A stretch of 64,000 nt of DNA from Marinomonas flavescens (GCF_004352835.1 NZ_SJSB01000003.1:1-64000); one strand, 5' to 3'. Shown: positions 16,894 through 26,783, counted from the first letter of the stretch. Made by a program: numbers and translations. The notes: generated from the sequence alone by a model not told the origin.

Positions 16894-18129
16894 CTATTCT
16901 TTTAGATGAATTTGATAGCGAATTTTCTGAGTTTTATTTGCCTGAAGTTCTCCTTTCATCTCTAGGCTACTGGCTGTTTTCTTATTAATGTTTGCGCCTT
17001 CCACATTACTAATGATGCCCCGTGTATTTTGCGTAATAAAATAGCTTTGCGGTTTGTTGGCATGGTTGCTAATAGTAAGTTCCCAAACTTGTGTTGTTGG
17101 CAGCTTTTGCGACGTGCTGCTAATAAGAGATAAATTGCCTGTTAAATCAAAGCTTTTATTGGTGATCACACGAATTTCTTGTTTGGCTCGTGCACTATTA
17201 ATGTTAGTGCTGTTGCTAGGAATGAGCAGGCCATTACGTTGCCAAAATGTCTGGTATTGTCCAGGGAGTGCTGTGCTGTTAAGGGTGAAGTAGAGCGTAT
17301 TTTGAAAAGTGAGTGGCATATTGCCTGAGTTACTAAGCGAGGTGAAAATAGTGGCGCTATGCTGACTTTTTTCGATGTTTGATTCTAGTCGAATAAGTTT
17401 AACTAATGTGTCTGAGTTAGCTTTTAAATGAGTGGTTCCTAACGGATAGGTGACTTCACTGTTTGCGTAGCTAGGTGAAGCATCACTTTCATTTAATCTC
17501 ATTGTGCTCTGTAGCGCTTTGGCCCTCATCATAGAGATTGGCGAGTAGTGGAGGAGGCTCTTGTTTAAGGTAATAGCATGCGTTGATCTGTTATGAATTT
17601 CCGCTGAGTTGATAATGGAAACAAGGCCATTTGCAAAGATAAGCGTACGTTTAGGTGTCCAAGATACGTCATTGGATTGATAGCTTACAATACTTGGGTA
17701 CTGAGCGATGTCACTTTTATGAAGAGAGTGAGCTTTTGTTGGGATAAGGTAAAAGTCATTCATGGGCAGAGTGATTAATGTGTTATTTACTTTAAGAGCA
17801 AAGCTGCCGTTAGGTTGCTCAATATTAACCAACTCTCCAGAATAAGAGAGGTCTCTTTGCTTACTGTCGACTGTTACTTGGTAGCCGACTTGAGAAGACC
17901 AATCATGATAGTTTGCAGGACGTATTTGTGTAACGGGTGAGAAGTTGGCTACTAAAGGCAACAGACTGCCTTGGTTAACCGACAAGCTAGGTGTTTTGGA
18001 CGGTGCAATGTTTTCGACAATCTGGCTATTCTGAGCATCAATTACTGCTCGTATTGGTGACGCGTGGGCGATGCCCTGAGTGCCAATAAATAATAATGGT
18101 AGGCAGAAATATATCGTCAAGCTTTTCAT
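16894..18129 (-). CDS. Secreted DUF4139-like beta-rich protein of unknown function
   Basis: The start at 18129 is chosen because AAGGAC lies 6 bp upstream and the protein then begins with a clear signal peptide (MKSLTIYFCLPLLFIG...AHA). The frame is open to 18204. The mature protein (about 390 aa) is rich in Ser/Thr/Asn and predicted beta structure. The segment SNDVSWTPKRTLIF followed by INSAEIHNRSTHAITL resembles the VSW-P-Y...W-x-x-V-N-N/T-S pattern of DUF4139 proteins, and EIRVITNKSFDLT with WELTISNHANKP fits their last domain. The function of that family is not established. It is divergent from xni. Confidence 0.6.
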   Translation of the reverse strand: MKSLTIYFCLPLLFIGTQGIAHASPIRAVIDAQNSQIVENIAPSKTPSLSVNQGSLLPLVANFSPVTQIRPANYHDWSSQVGYQVTVDSKQRDLSYSGELVNIEQPNGSFALKVNNTLITLPMNDFYLIPTKAHSLHKSDIAQYPSIVSYQSNDVSWTPKRTLIFANGLVSIINSAEIHNRSTHAITLNKSLLHYSPISMMRAKALQSTMRLNESDASPSYANSEVTYPLGTTHLKANSDTLVKLIRLESNIEKSQHSATIFTSLSNSGNMPLTFQNTLYFTLNSTALPGQYQTFWQRNGLLIPSNSTNINSARAKQEIRVITNKSFDLTGNLSLISSTSQKLPTTQVWELTISNHANKPQSYFITQNTRGIISNVEGANINKKTASSLEMKGELQANKTQKIRYQIHLKE

Positions 18130-18246
18130 AAAGTCCTTCTGTTCATCAATGATTGAGCGTCGCTGTGTCGTTCTACTTGCCTGAGCATGGTAATCTACAA
18201 GCAAAATATGGCATTAATATCACAGCGTGTAAATAAAGGGTCGAGA

Positions 18247-19029
18247 GTGGATAAACGATTACTAATCATTGATGGACTGAATTTGATTCGCCGTCTTTAT
18301 GCAGCACTTGAATCTGAGAAAGATTTAGATCGTCGAGTGGAACGCACACAAAGTATTTCTATTGATGCGTTGGTCAAATTAATTCATCAAATCGTACCGT
18401 CTCATATGGTGGTTGTGTTCGATTCTAGTGGACAAACTTGGCGTCATAAAATTTTCCCTGAGTATAAGTTAGGTCGAGTTCCAATGGATGATCAATTACT
18501 GGAGTCGTTACCTGATTTCGCTAAAGTGTTTCGATATAACAAGATCCATTGTTTACGATTAGCGGGTTGGGAGGCGGATGACTTAATTGCAACCCTAGCG
18601 GTAAAGGCCGCAAATAAAGGGGTTAAGTCATACATTGTTTCTACCGATAAAGGTTTCACTCAGTTGCTTGATAATGAAAATATCCTGCAATACGATTATT
18701 TTGCCAAGCTCGGGTACGACAAGGTATGGGTACCGGGTAAATACGGCGTTCAAGCCACTCAACTGGCAGATTACTGGGCGCTTGTTGGTGATACCACTAA
18801 CCGTATACCAGGCGTAAAAGGCATAGGTCCAAAAACAGCGTTGTCTATTATGGAAACGCACTCCACGATAGAAAGCATCTACCAAAATGTAACGTCATTT
18901 TCAGACCGCATTCAGCATCTTTTATCAGACAACTATGAGCAATGCTTATTATCACGTCGGCTAGTGTCACTAAAAGTAGATGCTGAAATTGGTGTGAGAC
19001 TTTCTCAGCTTGTTTATCAACCGACATAA
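18247..19029 (+). CDS. xni: Flap endonuclease Xni (ExoIX-like 5'-3' nuclease)
   Basis: From GTG at 18247 (AAAGGG six bases upstream) the 261-residue protein starts with a residue or two before RLLIIDGLNLIRR, just as E. coli Xni does (251 aa). A longer frame from 18187 would add 20 non-conserved residues. Metal-ligand motifs are IIDG, AGWEADDLIATLA and VSTDKGFTQLL, and the helix-hairpin-helix stretch IPGVKGIGPKTA follows. It belongs to the FEN family without the polymerase I domains and acts on flapped DNA. It is placed 130 bp before gltX. Confidence 0.85.
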   Translation: MDKRLLIIDGLNLIRRLYAALESEKDLDRRVERTQSISIDALVKLIHQIVPSHMVVVFDSSGQTWRHKIFPEYKLGRVPMDDQLLESLPDFAKVFRYNKIHCLRLAGWEADDLIATLAVKAANKGVKSYIVSTDKGFTQLLDNENILQYDYFAKLGYDKVWVPGKYGVQATQLADYWALVGDTTNRIPGVKGIGPKTALSIMETHSTIESIYQNVTSFSDRIQHLLSDNYEQCLLSRRLVSLKVDAEIGVRLSQLVYQPT

Positions 19030-19096
19030 AAGAGCAGGCATTATGGTTTGTTTGCTTAACGGCAAATATGAGGTTGGAAAAGATGTGAAACCGCTC

Positions 19097-19125
19097 TTAC
19101 CCCATGCTACTAAGAAGATTATAAT
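19097..19125 (+). promoter_or_regulatory. Possible sigma-70 promoter of gltX
   Basis: A perfect TATAAT (19120-19125) stands 35 bp before the gltX start. A weak -35 candidate TTACCC lies at 19097-19102 with 17-bp spacing. The -10 is good and the -35 poor. Confidence 0.35.
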
Positions 19126-19160
19126 AGCGGTATTTCACGAACTGGATAAATGAGATTGAT

Positions 19161-20642
19161 ATGTCAGAGGTAAGAACTCGTATTGCACCGTCTCCAACAG
19201 GTGATCCCCATGTTGGTACGGCTTATATTGCTTTGTTCAATATGGCGTTTGCTCGAAAAATGGGCGGTAAATTTATTTTACGCATAGAAGATACCGACCA
19301 AACGCGCAGTACACCAGAATCAGAAAAAATGATTCTCGATGCGCTTCGTTGGTTAGGATTGGATTGGGCAGAAGGTCCAGACGTTGGTGGCGAATACGGC
19401 CCTTATCGTCAAAGTGAACGTGGTGACATTTACGGACAATACGCAGTGGAATTGGTGGAAAAAGGCCATGCCTTTTATGCCTTTGAAACATCAGAAGAAC
19501 TCGATCAAATGCGTATTGAGCAAAAAGAACAAGGTTTGCAGCAGAAATACGATGGCCGAGCATTGGCATTGAGCGCTGAAGAAGTGCAAGCCAAACTAGA
19601 CGCCGGTGTCCCGTACGTTATTCGTATGAAGATTCCTGAAGAAGGTACCTGTGTTGTTCAAGATATGCTGCGCGGCACCATCGAAATCGATTGGTCTCAA
19701 GTCGACATGCAAGTCTTGCTGAAAGCCGATGGCATGCCAACCTATCACCTTGCTAACGTGGTGGATGATCATCTGATGAAGATCACCCATGTTATTCGTG
19801 GTGAAGAGTGGATTAACTCTGCGCCTAAGCACATCTTGTTGTACCAATATTTTGGTTGGGACATGCCAACATTGTGCCATATGCCATTGTTGCGTAACCC
19901 TGATAAGTCAAAATTATCAAAACGTAAAAACCCAACCAGTATCTTGTATTACCAACGTATGGGTTACATGGCGGAATCTGTGATCAACTACCTTGGTCGC
20001 ATGGGCTGGTCAATGCCGGATGAGCGTGAAAAATTCTCTTTAGACGAAATGGTTGAGCAGTTCGATATTCAGCGTGTTTCTCTAGGTGGTCCTGTTTTTG
20101 ACGTAGAAAAATTGAGCTGGTTAAACGGTATGTGGATTCGTGAGAATCTTAATCCTGAAACCTTCGCACAGAAATACGTTGAATGGGCGTTAAACCCAGA
20201 GTATTTGATGCAAATTATTCCGTTGATCATGCCGCGCGTAGAAACCTTCTCTGACGTTGCTAACGTAGCAGGTTTCTTCTTGAAAGGCATGTTGCCGATT
20301 ACTAAAGAAGATTTCGCATCGGTGAAAATGGAAGAAGAAACATTGCGCAAAGCGATGCAGTTTGCCTTGTGGAAACTGGAAGCATTACGCACTTGGGAAA
20401 AAGATGAAATCTTTAATACCTTGAAGTCTCTTGCTCAGGTGATGGAAGTGAAACCAAAAGACTTCTTTGCGCCTTTGTTTGTGGCTATTTCTGGCTCCAG
20501 TGCTTCTGTCTCTGTATTTGACTCAATGGCGATCCTAGGACCTGATCTTTCTCGTGCACGCATGCGTACCGCGGTGAATGTGTTGGGCGGGCCGTCTAAA
20601 AAAGAAGCGAAGCGTTGGGAAAAAGAATTCGCTGATTTGTAA
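19161..20642 (+). CDS. gltX: Glutamate--tRNA ligase
   Basis: The 493-residue class I aminoacyl-tRNA synthetase charges tRNA-Glu. The HIGH-type motif is [13 protein letters not shown] (11-23), and the KMSKS-type motif is KLSKRKNP (about 252-259). The C-terminal anticodon-binding helical domain is complete. Length is usual (E. coli 471). It is monocistronic, with a TATAAT upstream and a strong terminator after the stop. Confidence 0.96.
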   Translation: MSEVRTRIAPSPTGDPHVGTAYIALFNMAFARKMGGKFILRIEDTDQTRSTPESEKMILDALRWLGLDWAEGPDVGGEYGPYRQSERGDIYGQYAVELVEKGHAFYAFETSEELDQMRIEQKEQGLQQKYDGRALALSAEEVQAKLDAGVPYVIRMKIPEEGTCVVQDMLRGTIEIDWSQVDMQVLLKADGMPTYHLANVVDDHLMKITHVIRGEEWINSAPKHILLYQYFGWDMPTLCHMPLLRNPDKSKLSKRKNPTSILYYQRMGYMAESVINYLGRMGWSMPDEREKFSLDEMVEQFDIQRVSLGGPVFDVEKLSWLNGMWIRENLNPETFAQKYVEWALNPEYLMQIIPLIMPRVETFSDVANVAGFFLKGMLPITKEDFASVKMEEETLRKAMQFALWKLEALRTWEKDEIFNTLKSLAQVMEVKPKDFFAPLFVAISGSSASVSVFDSMAILGPDLSRARMRTAVNVLGGPSKKEAKRWEKEFADL

Positions 20643-20673
20643 TTCATTTTATAGATTAGTTAACGAGCAATAA

Positions 20674-20710
20674 AAAAAGCCGGTTTAGCAAAATGCTAAG
20701 CCGGCTTTTT
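20674..20710 (+). terminator. Intrinsic terminator of gltX (may serve both directions)
   Basis: A 17-bp stem, AAAAAGCCGGTTTAGCA with TGCTAAGCCGGCTTTTT and one G-U pair, has a 3-nt loop. The A-rich left arm could also stop the convergent chemotaxis gene. Confidence 0.9.
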
Positions 20711-20729
20711 AGTGGATAGTATTCTTTGA

Positions 20730-22616
20730 CTACTTGGTCGTGAACACACTTGTTTTACTGTCAAGGCTAGCCACTTGATCGTGAATATGGCGAGTATTTC
20801 CTTCAATACTATTGATGTCGTTATTATCGCGTTGTAGCTGTTGTGCAATTCGATCCATCTCTTCACTCATGTGAACTGCTGTTTTAGAGACTTCTTGAAT
20901 TGAATGCGCCATCTGGATAGAAGAAGCTGAGCTCGTTTGAGCATTTTGTTCAATTTCACGAATAGCTATTTCGGCTTTCTCGCTGAAGCTTTCAATTGAG
21001 TGAAGGCTTTCTTGCCCACTTTGCATGGTTTTAATTGCTGTCTGGGTAGAGGTTTGAATGGTGCTTACGATGTTGGTTATTTTAGATGTTGCATCGACCG
21101 TTTTTTCAGCCAATGATCTGACTTCATCAGCGACAACAGAGAACCCACGTCCAGCTTCACCTGCTCGAGCGGCCTCAATGGCAGCGTTCAAAGCGAGAAG
21201 GTTGGTTTGGTTTGCTAGATCGTTGATCATTCCTATTACATTATCAATGTCTTTCGATAGCTGACCTAGTTCATTAAGTTGCACGCCAGTTTGGTTTACA
21301 ACCGCGATGGTGCTTGCCAAGCTAGACAGGGCGCCTTTGATTGTTTCTGCCCCTACTTTTGCTGACTCATAAGTATCTTGAGATTGGCTACTTAATTCGT
21401 CAGTAGTGATAGAGATGCTTGAAATAGTCGTCGATATTTCTTCAGTTGCCGCAGCCAGAGAGTTAGTTTGTTCACTAACAGATCGGTTACTATCCGCAAT
21501 GTTCTTTACCGCAGTATTTAGTTCAGCGACCATGCCAGAGACATCTTTGGTCGTATGAACAACATCGCCAATCACAGAACCTAGCCCGTTCGTCATTTCA
21601 TTTACAGAGCTGCACAGCAAGTCAAACTCATCATTGCGTTTGCTGTTTACAAATAATCGTGCAGTTAGATCGCCGCTTTTTACTTTGCCTAAGTCTCGGA
21701 TAATTTGATTAAGGGTTTTATTTACACTTCGTCCAATCCCCATCATCATCAGAGCAGATAAGATCGCAACAATGATGCTCACAATGATTAAACCGATACT
21801 GGCTTGCTCTGAGCTTTCTGATGCTTGTTGACGAGCATTTTGAACCGCACTCTGCATGAAGCCTGCTGCCGCTAAGCGGGATTCATAGAAGATTTGTTTG
21901 TTTTTTTCAAATGCGTTTTGTAGTGTGACAAGAGCATCGTTGGATTTTTCATAGCTTTGCATCGCAGAGAAATATTGCCCAATAATGTCGCTAAAACGCT
22001 CCTCAAGCCCAAAGTCTACGATGCGTTGATGAAATTTTTCGTACTTTTCCATGAAGGCATCTTTATTCGCTTTGGTCGGTTCAAAAATAAAGTTTTTTTC
22101 TGCTTCACGAACGGGGAGGAATTGTTGTTTTACTAGGCTTAAGAATGAAATTTTGTCGAGGACTTTAGTGCTTAGTTCAGATATTTGACCTTTTAAGCCA
22201 GATGAACCATTAAACCCTATCATTTGTCGTTGATGAACCAGTTTTGTTAAGGTGGCGTTATACGTGGTTAGCGTCATTTTTACATTCTTCAAGCGCTCTT
22301 TTGCCTCGGGTGAAGACACGGCCTTTATGTTTGTATCTAGAGTACCTATTGAATTCGAAAATTCAGTGTTCAAAGAGTTTAAAAAGCTTTTATAGGATTT
22401 ATCATTAATATTCGAAAGCGTGTCGTATTGTTCCATTGACGCGATGACAAGCGAATCTAGATTTTTATCTACTCGTGTTAGCACTTCGAACTTTTCAGAA
22501 GCGGATGTTTGAGTATTAAGCCCTTGAAGGGCGACGGCAGTAACAATGACAAAACCAATAATAGCGGCAGATAATAAAGCCATAAGTTTGGTGCGAAAAC
22601 TTAGGTTTAACAACAT
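20730..22616 (-). CDS. Methyl-accepting chemotaxis protein
   Basis: The 628-residue transducer has a first membrane helix (about 11-31), a periplasmic sensor of about 240 residues that is nearly all helical, a second helix (about 272-296), a HAMP domain and a cytoplasmic signalling domain. The hairpin tip signature is [23 protein letters not shown], seen here as [15 protein letters not shown] then [15 protein letters not shown]. The long helical sensor could be of the HBM type; ligand unknown. The C-terminus (TSVFTTK) lacks the NWETF-type CheR/CheB-tethering pentapeptide. No che genes are nearby. Confidence 0.9.
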   Translation of the reverse strand: MLLNLSFRTKLMALLSAAIIGFVIVTAVALQGLNTQTSASEKFEVLTRVDKNLDSLVIASMEQYDTLSNINDKSYKSFLNSLNTEFSNSIGTLDTNIKAVSSPEAKERLKNVKMTLTTYNATLTKLVHQRQMIGFNGSSGLKGQISELSTKVLDKISFLSLVKQQFLPVREAEKNFIFEPTKANKDAFMEKYEKFHQRIVDFGLEERFSDIIGQYFSAMQSYEKSNDALVTLQNAFEKNKQIFYESRLAAAGFMQSAVQNARQQASESSEQASIGLIIVSIIVAILSALMMMGIGRSVNKTLNQIIRDLGKVKSGDLTARLFVNSKRNDEFDLLCSSVNEMTNGLGSVIGDVVHTTKDVSGMVAELNTAVKNIADSNRSVSEQTNSLAAATEEISTTISSISITTDELSSQSQDTYESAKVGAETIKGALSSLASTIAVVNQTGVQLNELGQLSKDIDNVIGMINDLANQTNLLALNAAIEAARAGEAGRGFSVVADEVRSLAEKTVDATSKITNIVSTIQTSTQTAIKTMQSGQESLHSIESFSEKAEIAIREIEQNAQTSSASSIQMAHSIQEVSKTAVHMSEEMDRIAQQLQRDNNDINSIEGNTRHIHDQVASLDSKTSVFTTK

Positions 22617-22842
22617 GATAGATCCCTATCTTTTTTATTATGCTTTATGAGTCGACGATGTCTGAAAACAGCGCATATCCGAGTAAAGTTGAAACCATTC
22701 GTGCTTAGTTGACAGTTCCATGACTATTCTATTTCTTGTGGATCTTGTTTTGCAATTAAATCAAAAGAAATTATTTAGATACGCTAAATATAATTTTTAA
22801 GTGATAAAAAAGTACATAAAAAATGAGATATTGTGTATTTCA

Positions 22843-23157
22843 TTAGATGTCATGAGGGCTCAGCCAGATGCTCAGCATTCTATTGCCTATAAACACAACA
22901 TAGCCTTGGTAGCGAACACGGCCAGTAGAGGAAAATTCAAATAGATAGGTTCGTTTTATACAGGGTTGGTGATTTGCCCAAGAAGGCCTCCAACCATCAC
23001 CTGCGACACTTTCATCGAGAAGCTGTAGGTTCAGCTTTTTACAGTGATCCCTTGCGGTAGCGACCGCTTTTTCTCGCACGTTACTGTTGCACCACCAGCC
23101 ATAAAAAAGCGCAAAAATGAGTAAGATAAAAACGATGTCGGAAAGTTGTAGATTCAT
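22843..23157 (-). CDS. DUF3301 family membrane-anchored small protein
   Basis: The 104-residue protein has one N-terminal membrane helix (about 6-23) and then a short cytoplasmic domain with ARDHCKKLNLQLLDESV and RTYLFEFSSTGRVRYQGYV. These match the DUF3301 family found in gammaproteobacteria. No function is established for it. It is separated from the flavodoxin gene by a stem-loop that probably ends the flavodoxin transcript, so it likely has its own promoter. Confidence 0.75.
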   Translation of the reverse strand: MNLQLSDIVFILLIFALFYGWWCNSNVREKAVATARDHCKKLNLQLLDESVAGDGWRPSWANHQPCIKRTYLFEFSSTGRVRYQGYVVFIGNRMLSIWLSPHDI

Positions 23158-23205
23158 AGCGGTCGCTTTAAATAAAATGAAAATACATCATAGCTAATAG
23201 TAGAG

Positions 23206-23260
23206 AAAAAAAGAAATGCGTGACCACCCCCAAGCAGGAGAGAAAGGAAGGGTGGTCACG
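23206..23260 (-). terminator. Probable terminator of the flavodoxin gene
   Basis: CGTGACCACCC (23219-23229) pairs perfectly with GGGTGGTCACG (23250-23260) over 11 bp with a 20-nt purine-rich loop. On the minus strand the stem is followed by CATTTC and then seven T. It lies about 135 bp beyond the flavodoxin stop and 62 bp before the DUF3301 start. The long loop and offset T-run make a regulatory role conceivable. Confidence 0.6.
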
Positions 23261-23395
23261 TGCTTCACGCTTTTATGAGCAAGCAACATAAATATCCATT
23301 AGATAAGGTGTAATTTGGTCATTCGGGGCAGCGAATGTGCAGTCGTCCAAATTTTGAGTCGTGAACCTCTTTCTAATGTGCCAGTCAGGCGATAT

Positions 23396-23932
23396 TTACG
23401 CGGCTTCAACTGCTCTTTCTGCGTAAAGTTGGATAACCCACTGTTCGATGCGCTGATCAGTAAGTTCAAACTGTTGATCGTCGTCTATAGCCAAACCGAC
23501 AAAATGTTTCTTGTCTTTTATGCAGGCTCTAGACGCTTCAAAATCGTAGCCTTCAGTCGGCCATTCACCAATAAAAGTGGCGTGTGTAGGGACCAGTTTT
23601 TCGTAAAGCCAGCCCATAGCATCAACAAAGTAATCACCATAACCAAATTGGTCGCCAAGACCATAAATAGCGATGATTTTATTGGCTAGGTTTAGCTCAC
23701 TTAGGGCGTCACCTAATTCTTCCCAGTCTTCTTGAATGCCGCCAAAATCCCAAGTTGGTATGCCTAAAATCAGCATTTCGTAGCTTTCTAGTTGGCTGAT
23801 AGCAATGTCCTTTACATTGAGCATTTCGACATCAATGCCAAGTTCTTTCCACTGTTTAACTATTTTCGCACCGACTTCTTCAGTGTTATTGGTATCTGTG
23901 CCATAAATAAGGCCTATTGCGGGTTGATTCAT
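23396..23932 (-). CDS. Long-chain flavodoxin
   Basis: The 178-residue FMN protein is a low-potential one-electron carrier. The phosphate-binding loop is YGTDTNNTEEV (10-20), the isoalloxazine loops are IPTWDFGG (about 58-65) and GLGDQFGYGDYF (about 91-102), and the long-chain insertion after the fifth strand is present. Both FldA and FldB of E. coli are of this class; the sequence does not decide which. The gene starts 22 bp after the AraC regulator, probably in one transcript controlled by the Fur-like sites upstream, fitting the usual replacement of ferredoxin under iron shortage. Confidence 0.9.
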   Translation of the reverse strand: MNQPAIGLIYGTDTNNTEEVGAKIVKQWKELGIDVEMLNVKDIAISQLESYEMLILGIPTWDFGGIQEDWEELGDALSELNLANKIIAIYGLGDQFGYGDYFVDAMGWLYEKLVPTHATFIGEWPTEGYDFEASRACIKDKKHFVGLAIDDDQQFELTDQRIEQWVIQLYAERAVEAA

Positions 23933-23954
23933 GGTTCTTCGTTAATCCTATTGC

Positions 23955-24845
23955 TTAATGAATTTGCCCATATTGATGGCTGCTAATACCAAAATGCTGG
24001 ATAAAAGCCGCTTCAAATTGAGATTCGGTGAAACCGCTTCCGGCAATCACGGAGGGTTTTGATTTTGGGTTTTTACGCAGCATAGCCGCGGCATAATTGA
24101 TTCGGCTTCTCATGTAATAATGACCGATAGATTGACCCACCAGATGTTGGAATCCAAGTGTTAGCGCATCTTTATTCAAACCCACGTGATGAGCGAGTTG
24201 TCCAATTTTTATAGGGGGCTGATTAGGAATCTCTAACCAGTTTTGAGCCTGAAATATTTTGCTTTGACAGTCTTCACACTTTATTAGGTGATTCAAGGTT
24301 TTGATTTGTTCGACTAATGTGAAGATACAGGAATAAACGTGCCCAATAAGGCTCAAAGTTTGCTCCTGATTGGTCAGCATTGAATGACAAACGGCTCTAT
24401 TTTTTTCAGTAATTGGCAAGGTAAGTGATTTTTGCCCGTTGTTAATAGACTCAAATACATCTAAAAAATATTGCACGACTTGCTCTTCTGTTTCGTTAAA
24501 TAACGTAGCAACTTGTTCTGCTGTTATATGTATTTGAAATAAAGATTTAGCGTCATCTTTGGCCATGATGAAGTCGCCGATTACATCTTGCTCCTGATAA
24601 CTAATCTGAATGGCCTCAATGTCATTTACTGTTAGAATTTGGCTACTACCTAGGAGTGAGAAATACAGCCCTCGACGAGCTTGTTCGATGCATAATATGT
24701 CTGAATGACTACAAAGCTGCTGGTCTATTAGTTGCAAGTTAGGGAGCGGGCTTGTGTGTCGTTTGTGCCCACTTATAATATCAGTAAGGTCCATATTGAC
24801 GTCTCCATGTTCGTCATAGGCTTCGTGTAAGTAAATATTTCGCAT
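23955..24845 (-). CDS. AraC-family transcriptional regulator, probably iron-responsive
   Basis: The 296-residue protein has an N-terminal sensor region without clear family motifs and a C-terminal AraC-type double helix-turn-helix (about 195-293). In it, KIGQLAHHVGLNKDALTLGFQHLVGQS and then RINYAAAMLRKN and GFTESQFEAAFIQHFG follow the family pattern. The layout resembles PchR-like siderophore regulators (inference). Two Fur-box-like sequences precede it. It lies 22 bp upstream of the flavodoxin gene. Confidence 0.8.
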   Translation of the reverse strand: MRNIYLHEAYDEHGDVNMDLTDIISGHKRHTSPLPNLQLIDQQLCSHSDILCIEQARRGLYFSLLGSSQILTVNDIEAIQISYQEQDVIGDFIMAKDDAKSLFQIHITAEQVATLFNETEEQVVQYFLDVFESINNGQKSLTLPITEKNRAVCHSMLTNQEQTLSLIGHVYSCIFTLVEQIKTLNHLIKCEDCQSKIFQAQNWLEIPNQPPIKIGQLAHHVGLNKDALTLGFQHLVGQSIGHYYMRSRINYAAAMLRKNPKSKPSVIAGSGFTESQFEAAFIQHFGISSHQYGQIH

Positions 24846-24861
24846 AGGCTTGGCCTCTGTT

Positions 24862-24922
24862 GATAATGGTTATCATTAAAATATTATATGCCTTCAAATG
24901 CAAGTGATTATCATTAATAATT
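24862..24922. promoter_or_regulatory. Two Fur-box-like sites
   Basis: GATAATGGTTATCATTA (24862-24878) and GTGATTATCATTAATAATT (24904-24922) each match most of the 19-bp Fur consensus GATAATGATAATCATTATC. They lie 17-77 bp before the AraC regulator start. They also sit within 190 bp of the divergent OmpA-type lipoprotein gene. Iron repression of the regulator-flavodoxin unit is the likely outcome. Confidence 0.6.
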
Positions 24923-25051
24923 TAAATTATTATCTTGTTCTGTGTGGATGGGCAATAAGCTAGCGTGTTGTTATGTATTGCTGGCTAGTCTTGGCAATTA
25001 GGTACTTGTTACACTGGGCGCATTGATTAATAAATACAGTCTGAGGAAATT

Positions 25052-25684
25052 ATGAATAAGTCATTAGTAATAACAGGTATTGCTATATCGATAGCATTAA
25101 GTGGTTGTACGACTACGCCAAATAATACGCAAAAAGGGGCGGGTATTGGTGCTGTTGTCGGGGCTATTTTGGGTAAGGCGACAGGTGATAATGACAAAAG
25201 TCGTTATGTATGGGGTGCTGCGGTTGGTGCTTTAGCTGGTGGTGCGATTGGACGTTATATGGACAATCAAGAGCAAGAGTTTAAGAATGAGCTTGCTGGT
25301 ACTGGTGTTCAGGTTGTGCGTGAAGGCGATAATCTTCGTTTAGTTATGCCTAGTGATATTACTTTTTCGACAAGCAGTGCGGCAGTAAACCAAAGTATTG
25401 ATCCAGTGCTAAACGATGTGGCAAAGGTGTTAAATCACTATCCTAAAACGACCTTGTTAATCGAAGGGCATACTGACAGTTCGGGTTCTGAGCAATATAA
25501 CCAACTACTGTCAGAGCGAAGAGCGAAATCGGTGAAAAATTTACTAATAACAGATGGTGTGAATTCTCAGCGTATTACGGCGATTGGTTTAGGGGAATAC
25601 CAGCCGAAAGTGCCTAATACTAGTGCGGCGAATCGTCGAGAGAACCGACGTGTTGAGTTAAAAATTCAGCCTTTAGTGCAGTAA
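25052..25684 (+). CDS. OmpA-family lipoprotein (YiaD-like)
   Basis: The 210-residue protein has a lipoprotein signal with lipobox ALSGC (lipidated Cys19), a glycine-zipper segment (about 30-68) rich in GAxxG repeats, and a C-terminal OmpA peptidoglycan-binding domain (about 95-205). The domain signature is EGHTDSSGSEQYNQLLSERR and ANRRENRRVEL. It therefore should bind peptidoglycan from the outer membrane. The architecture matches YiaD/YfiB-type proteins; a more precise role cannot be given. It is a single gene with its own terminator. Confidence 0.88.
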   Translation: MNKSLVITGIAISIALSGCTTTPNNTQKGAGIGAVVGAILGKATGDNDKSRYVWGAAVGALAGGAIGRYMDNQEQEFKNELAGTGVQVVREGDNLRLVMPSDITFSTSSAAVNQSIDPVLNDVAKVLNHYPKTTLLIEGHTDSSGSEQYNQLLSERRAKSVKNLLITDGVNSQRITAIGLGEYQPKVPNTSAANRRENRRVELKIQPLVQ

Positions 25685-25749
25685 AGTCATTGTTTTGAGT
25701 GTTTGTTACTTATTTTCCATTAAGAAAAATGGGTAAGTGCAGATTTGAA

Positions 25750-25779
25750 ACGTCATAAATGATTTTATGGCGTTTTTTT
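25750..25779 (+). terminator. Intrinsic terminator of the OmpA-type lipoprotein gene
   Basis: ACGTCATAAA (25750-25759) pairs with TTTATGGCGT (25764-25773) with one G-U pair and a 4-nt loop, followed by T7. Confidence 0.85.
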
Positions 25780-25798
25780 ATAAGTATAAATCAATAAT

Positions 25799-26755
25799 TC
25801 ACATCAGATTGAAATTGCGTAGTACGGCAACACCAATACTGGTCGTTACTAACGAGGCGATGGTTGTTATAACGATAATATTCGCAGCTAAAGTAGCATT
25901 TCCCCCCATTGCTCTTACCATAACATAGCCTGCTGAGGCAGATGGTGCAGAGGACATAAGAAACAGCACGCCAAGCTCCATTTCCCTGTAGCCAAGAAGG
26001 TAACCACCAAAGGTAATCACTATTGGGATAAAAATAAGTTTGCCTGCAGAAGCGAGTAAAGCGACGGACATGTCTTTTTGTAGCGCTTTAAAACTTAGTG
26101 AGGCACCGGCACATAACAGAGCCAGAGGCAATGTCATTTGTGCAAAGTAAGCGCCTGCTTTATGGAGTGTAGAAGGCAGTGTAAGGCCACTAGCAGAGAA
26201 GACTAGAGCAGCACTTATCGCAATAATTAGTGGGTTTTTCGCGATTCCCTTAAGTGTCTGGGCAATAGTATTATTCGCGCCCATAGACTTATTTAAGCAA
26301 ATTACAGAGAGAATATTAAAAAGAATGGTAACGCCACCTAAATAAATTGAAGCGACAGAGAAAACGTCTTCTCCATAAGCATTAACACAATAGGCGAGAC
26401 CAATAATACCCATATTTGAACGAAAGGCACCTTGGATAGCTACCCCACGATCAGATTTGTTGTGAACTAATTTGGTGGTGAGTAATTCTAAAATGACATA
26501 GGTTACAGCGACCGCCAGCATGGCGTAAATGACAAGGGAAAAGTCTGTCTCTCGGCTGAGTTTTGCTTTTGATATATTGATAAATAGTAAGGAGGGGAGA
26601 GTGACGTTGAAAACTAATTTAGAGGCTATATCAATGAAGTTATCATTGATTAGCTGTATTCGGTATAACAGAATCCCTAGCACCAAAATCAAAAAAATTG
26701 GCATGGTGATAGAGAAAGAAAAACCGAGTACATCTAAAAAATTGTTCAACGCCAT
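25799..26755 (-). CDS. AEC (auxin efflux carrier) family transporter
   Basis: The 318-residue protein has about ten membrane helices in two inverted halves, typical of the AEC family, which in bacteria includes malate and other carboxylate exporters. Recognisable stretches are VLGILLYRIQLI, FVNVTLPSLLF-like text near residue 50, and LLCAGASLSF in the crossover region near 215. The substrate is unknown. It begins 28 bp after a response-regulator gene, suggesting that the two-component system controls it or shares its promoter. Confidence 0.88.
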   Translation of the reverse strand: MALNNFLDVLGFSFSITMPIFLILVLGILLYRIQLINDNFIDIASKLVFNVTLPSLLFINISKAKLSRETDFSLVIYAMLAVAVTYVILELLTTKLVHNKSDRGVAIQGAFRSNMGIIGLAYCVNAYGEDVFSVASIYLGGVTILFNILSVICLNKSMGANNTIAQTLKGIAKNPLIIAISAALVFSASGLTLPSTLHKAGAYFAQMTLPLALLCAGASLSFKALQKDMSVALLASAGKLIFIPIVITFGGYLLGYREMELGVLFLMSSAPSASAGYVMVRAMGGNATLAANIIVITTIASLVTTSIGVAVLRNFNLM

Positions 26756-26783
26756 TCCTTTTAAAATGACTAGCCTTTATTGA

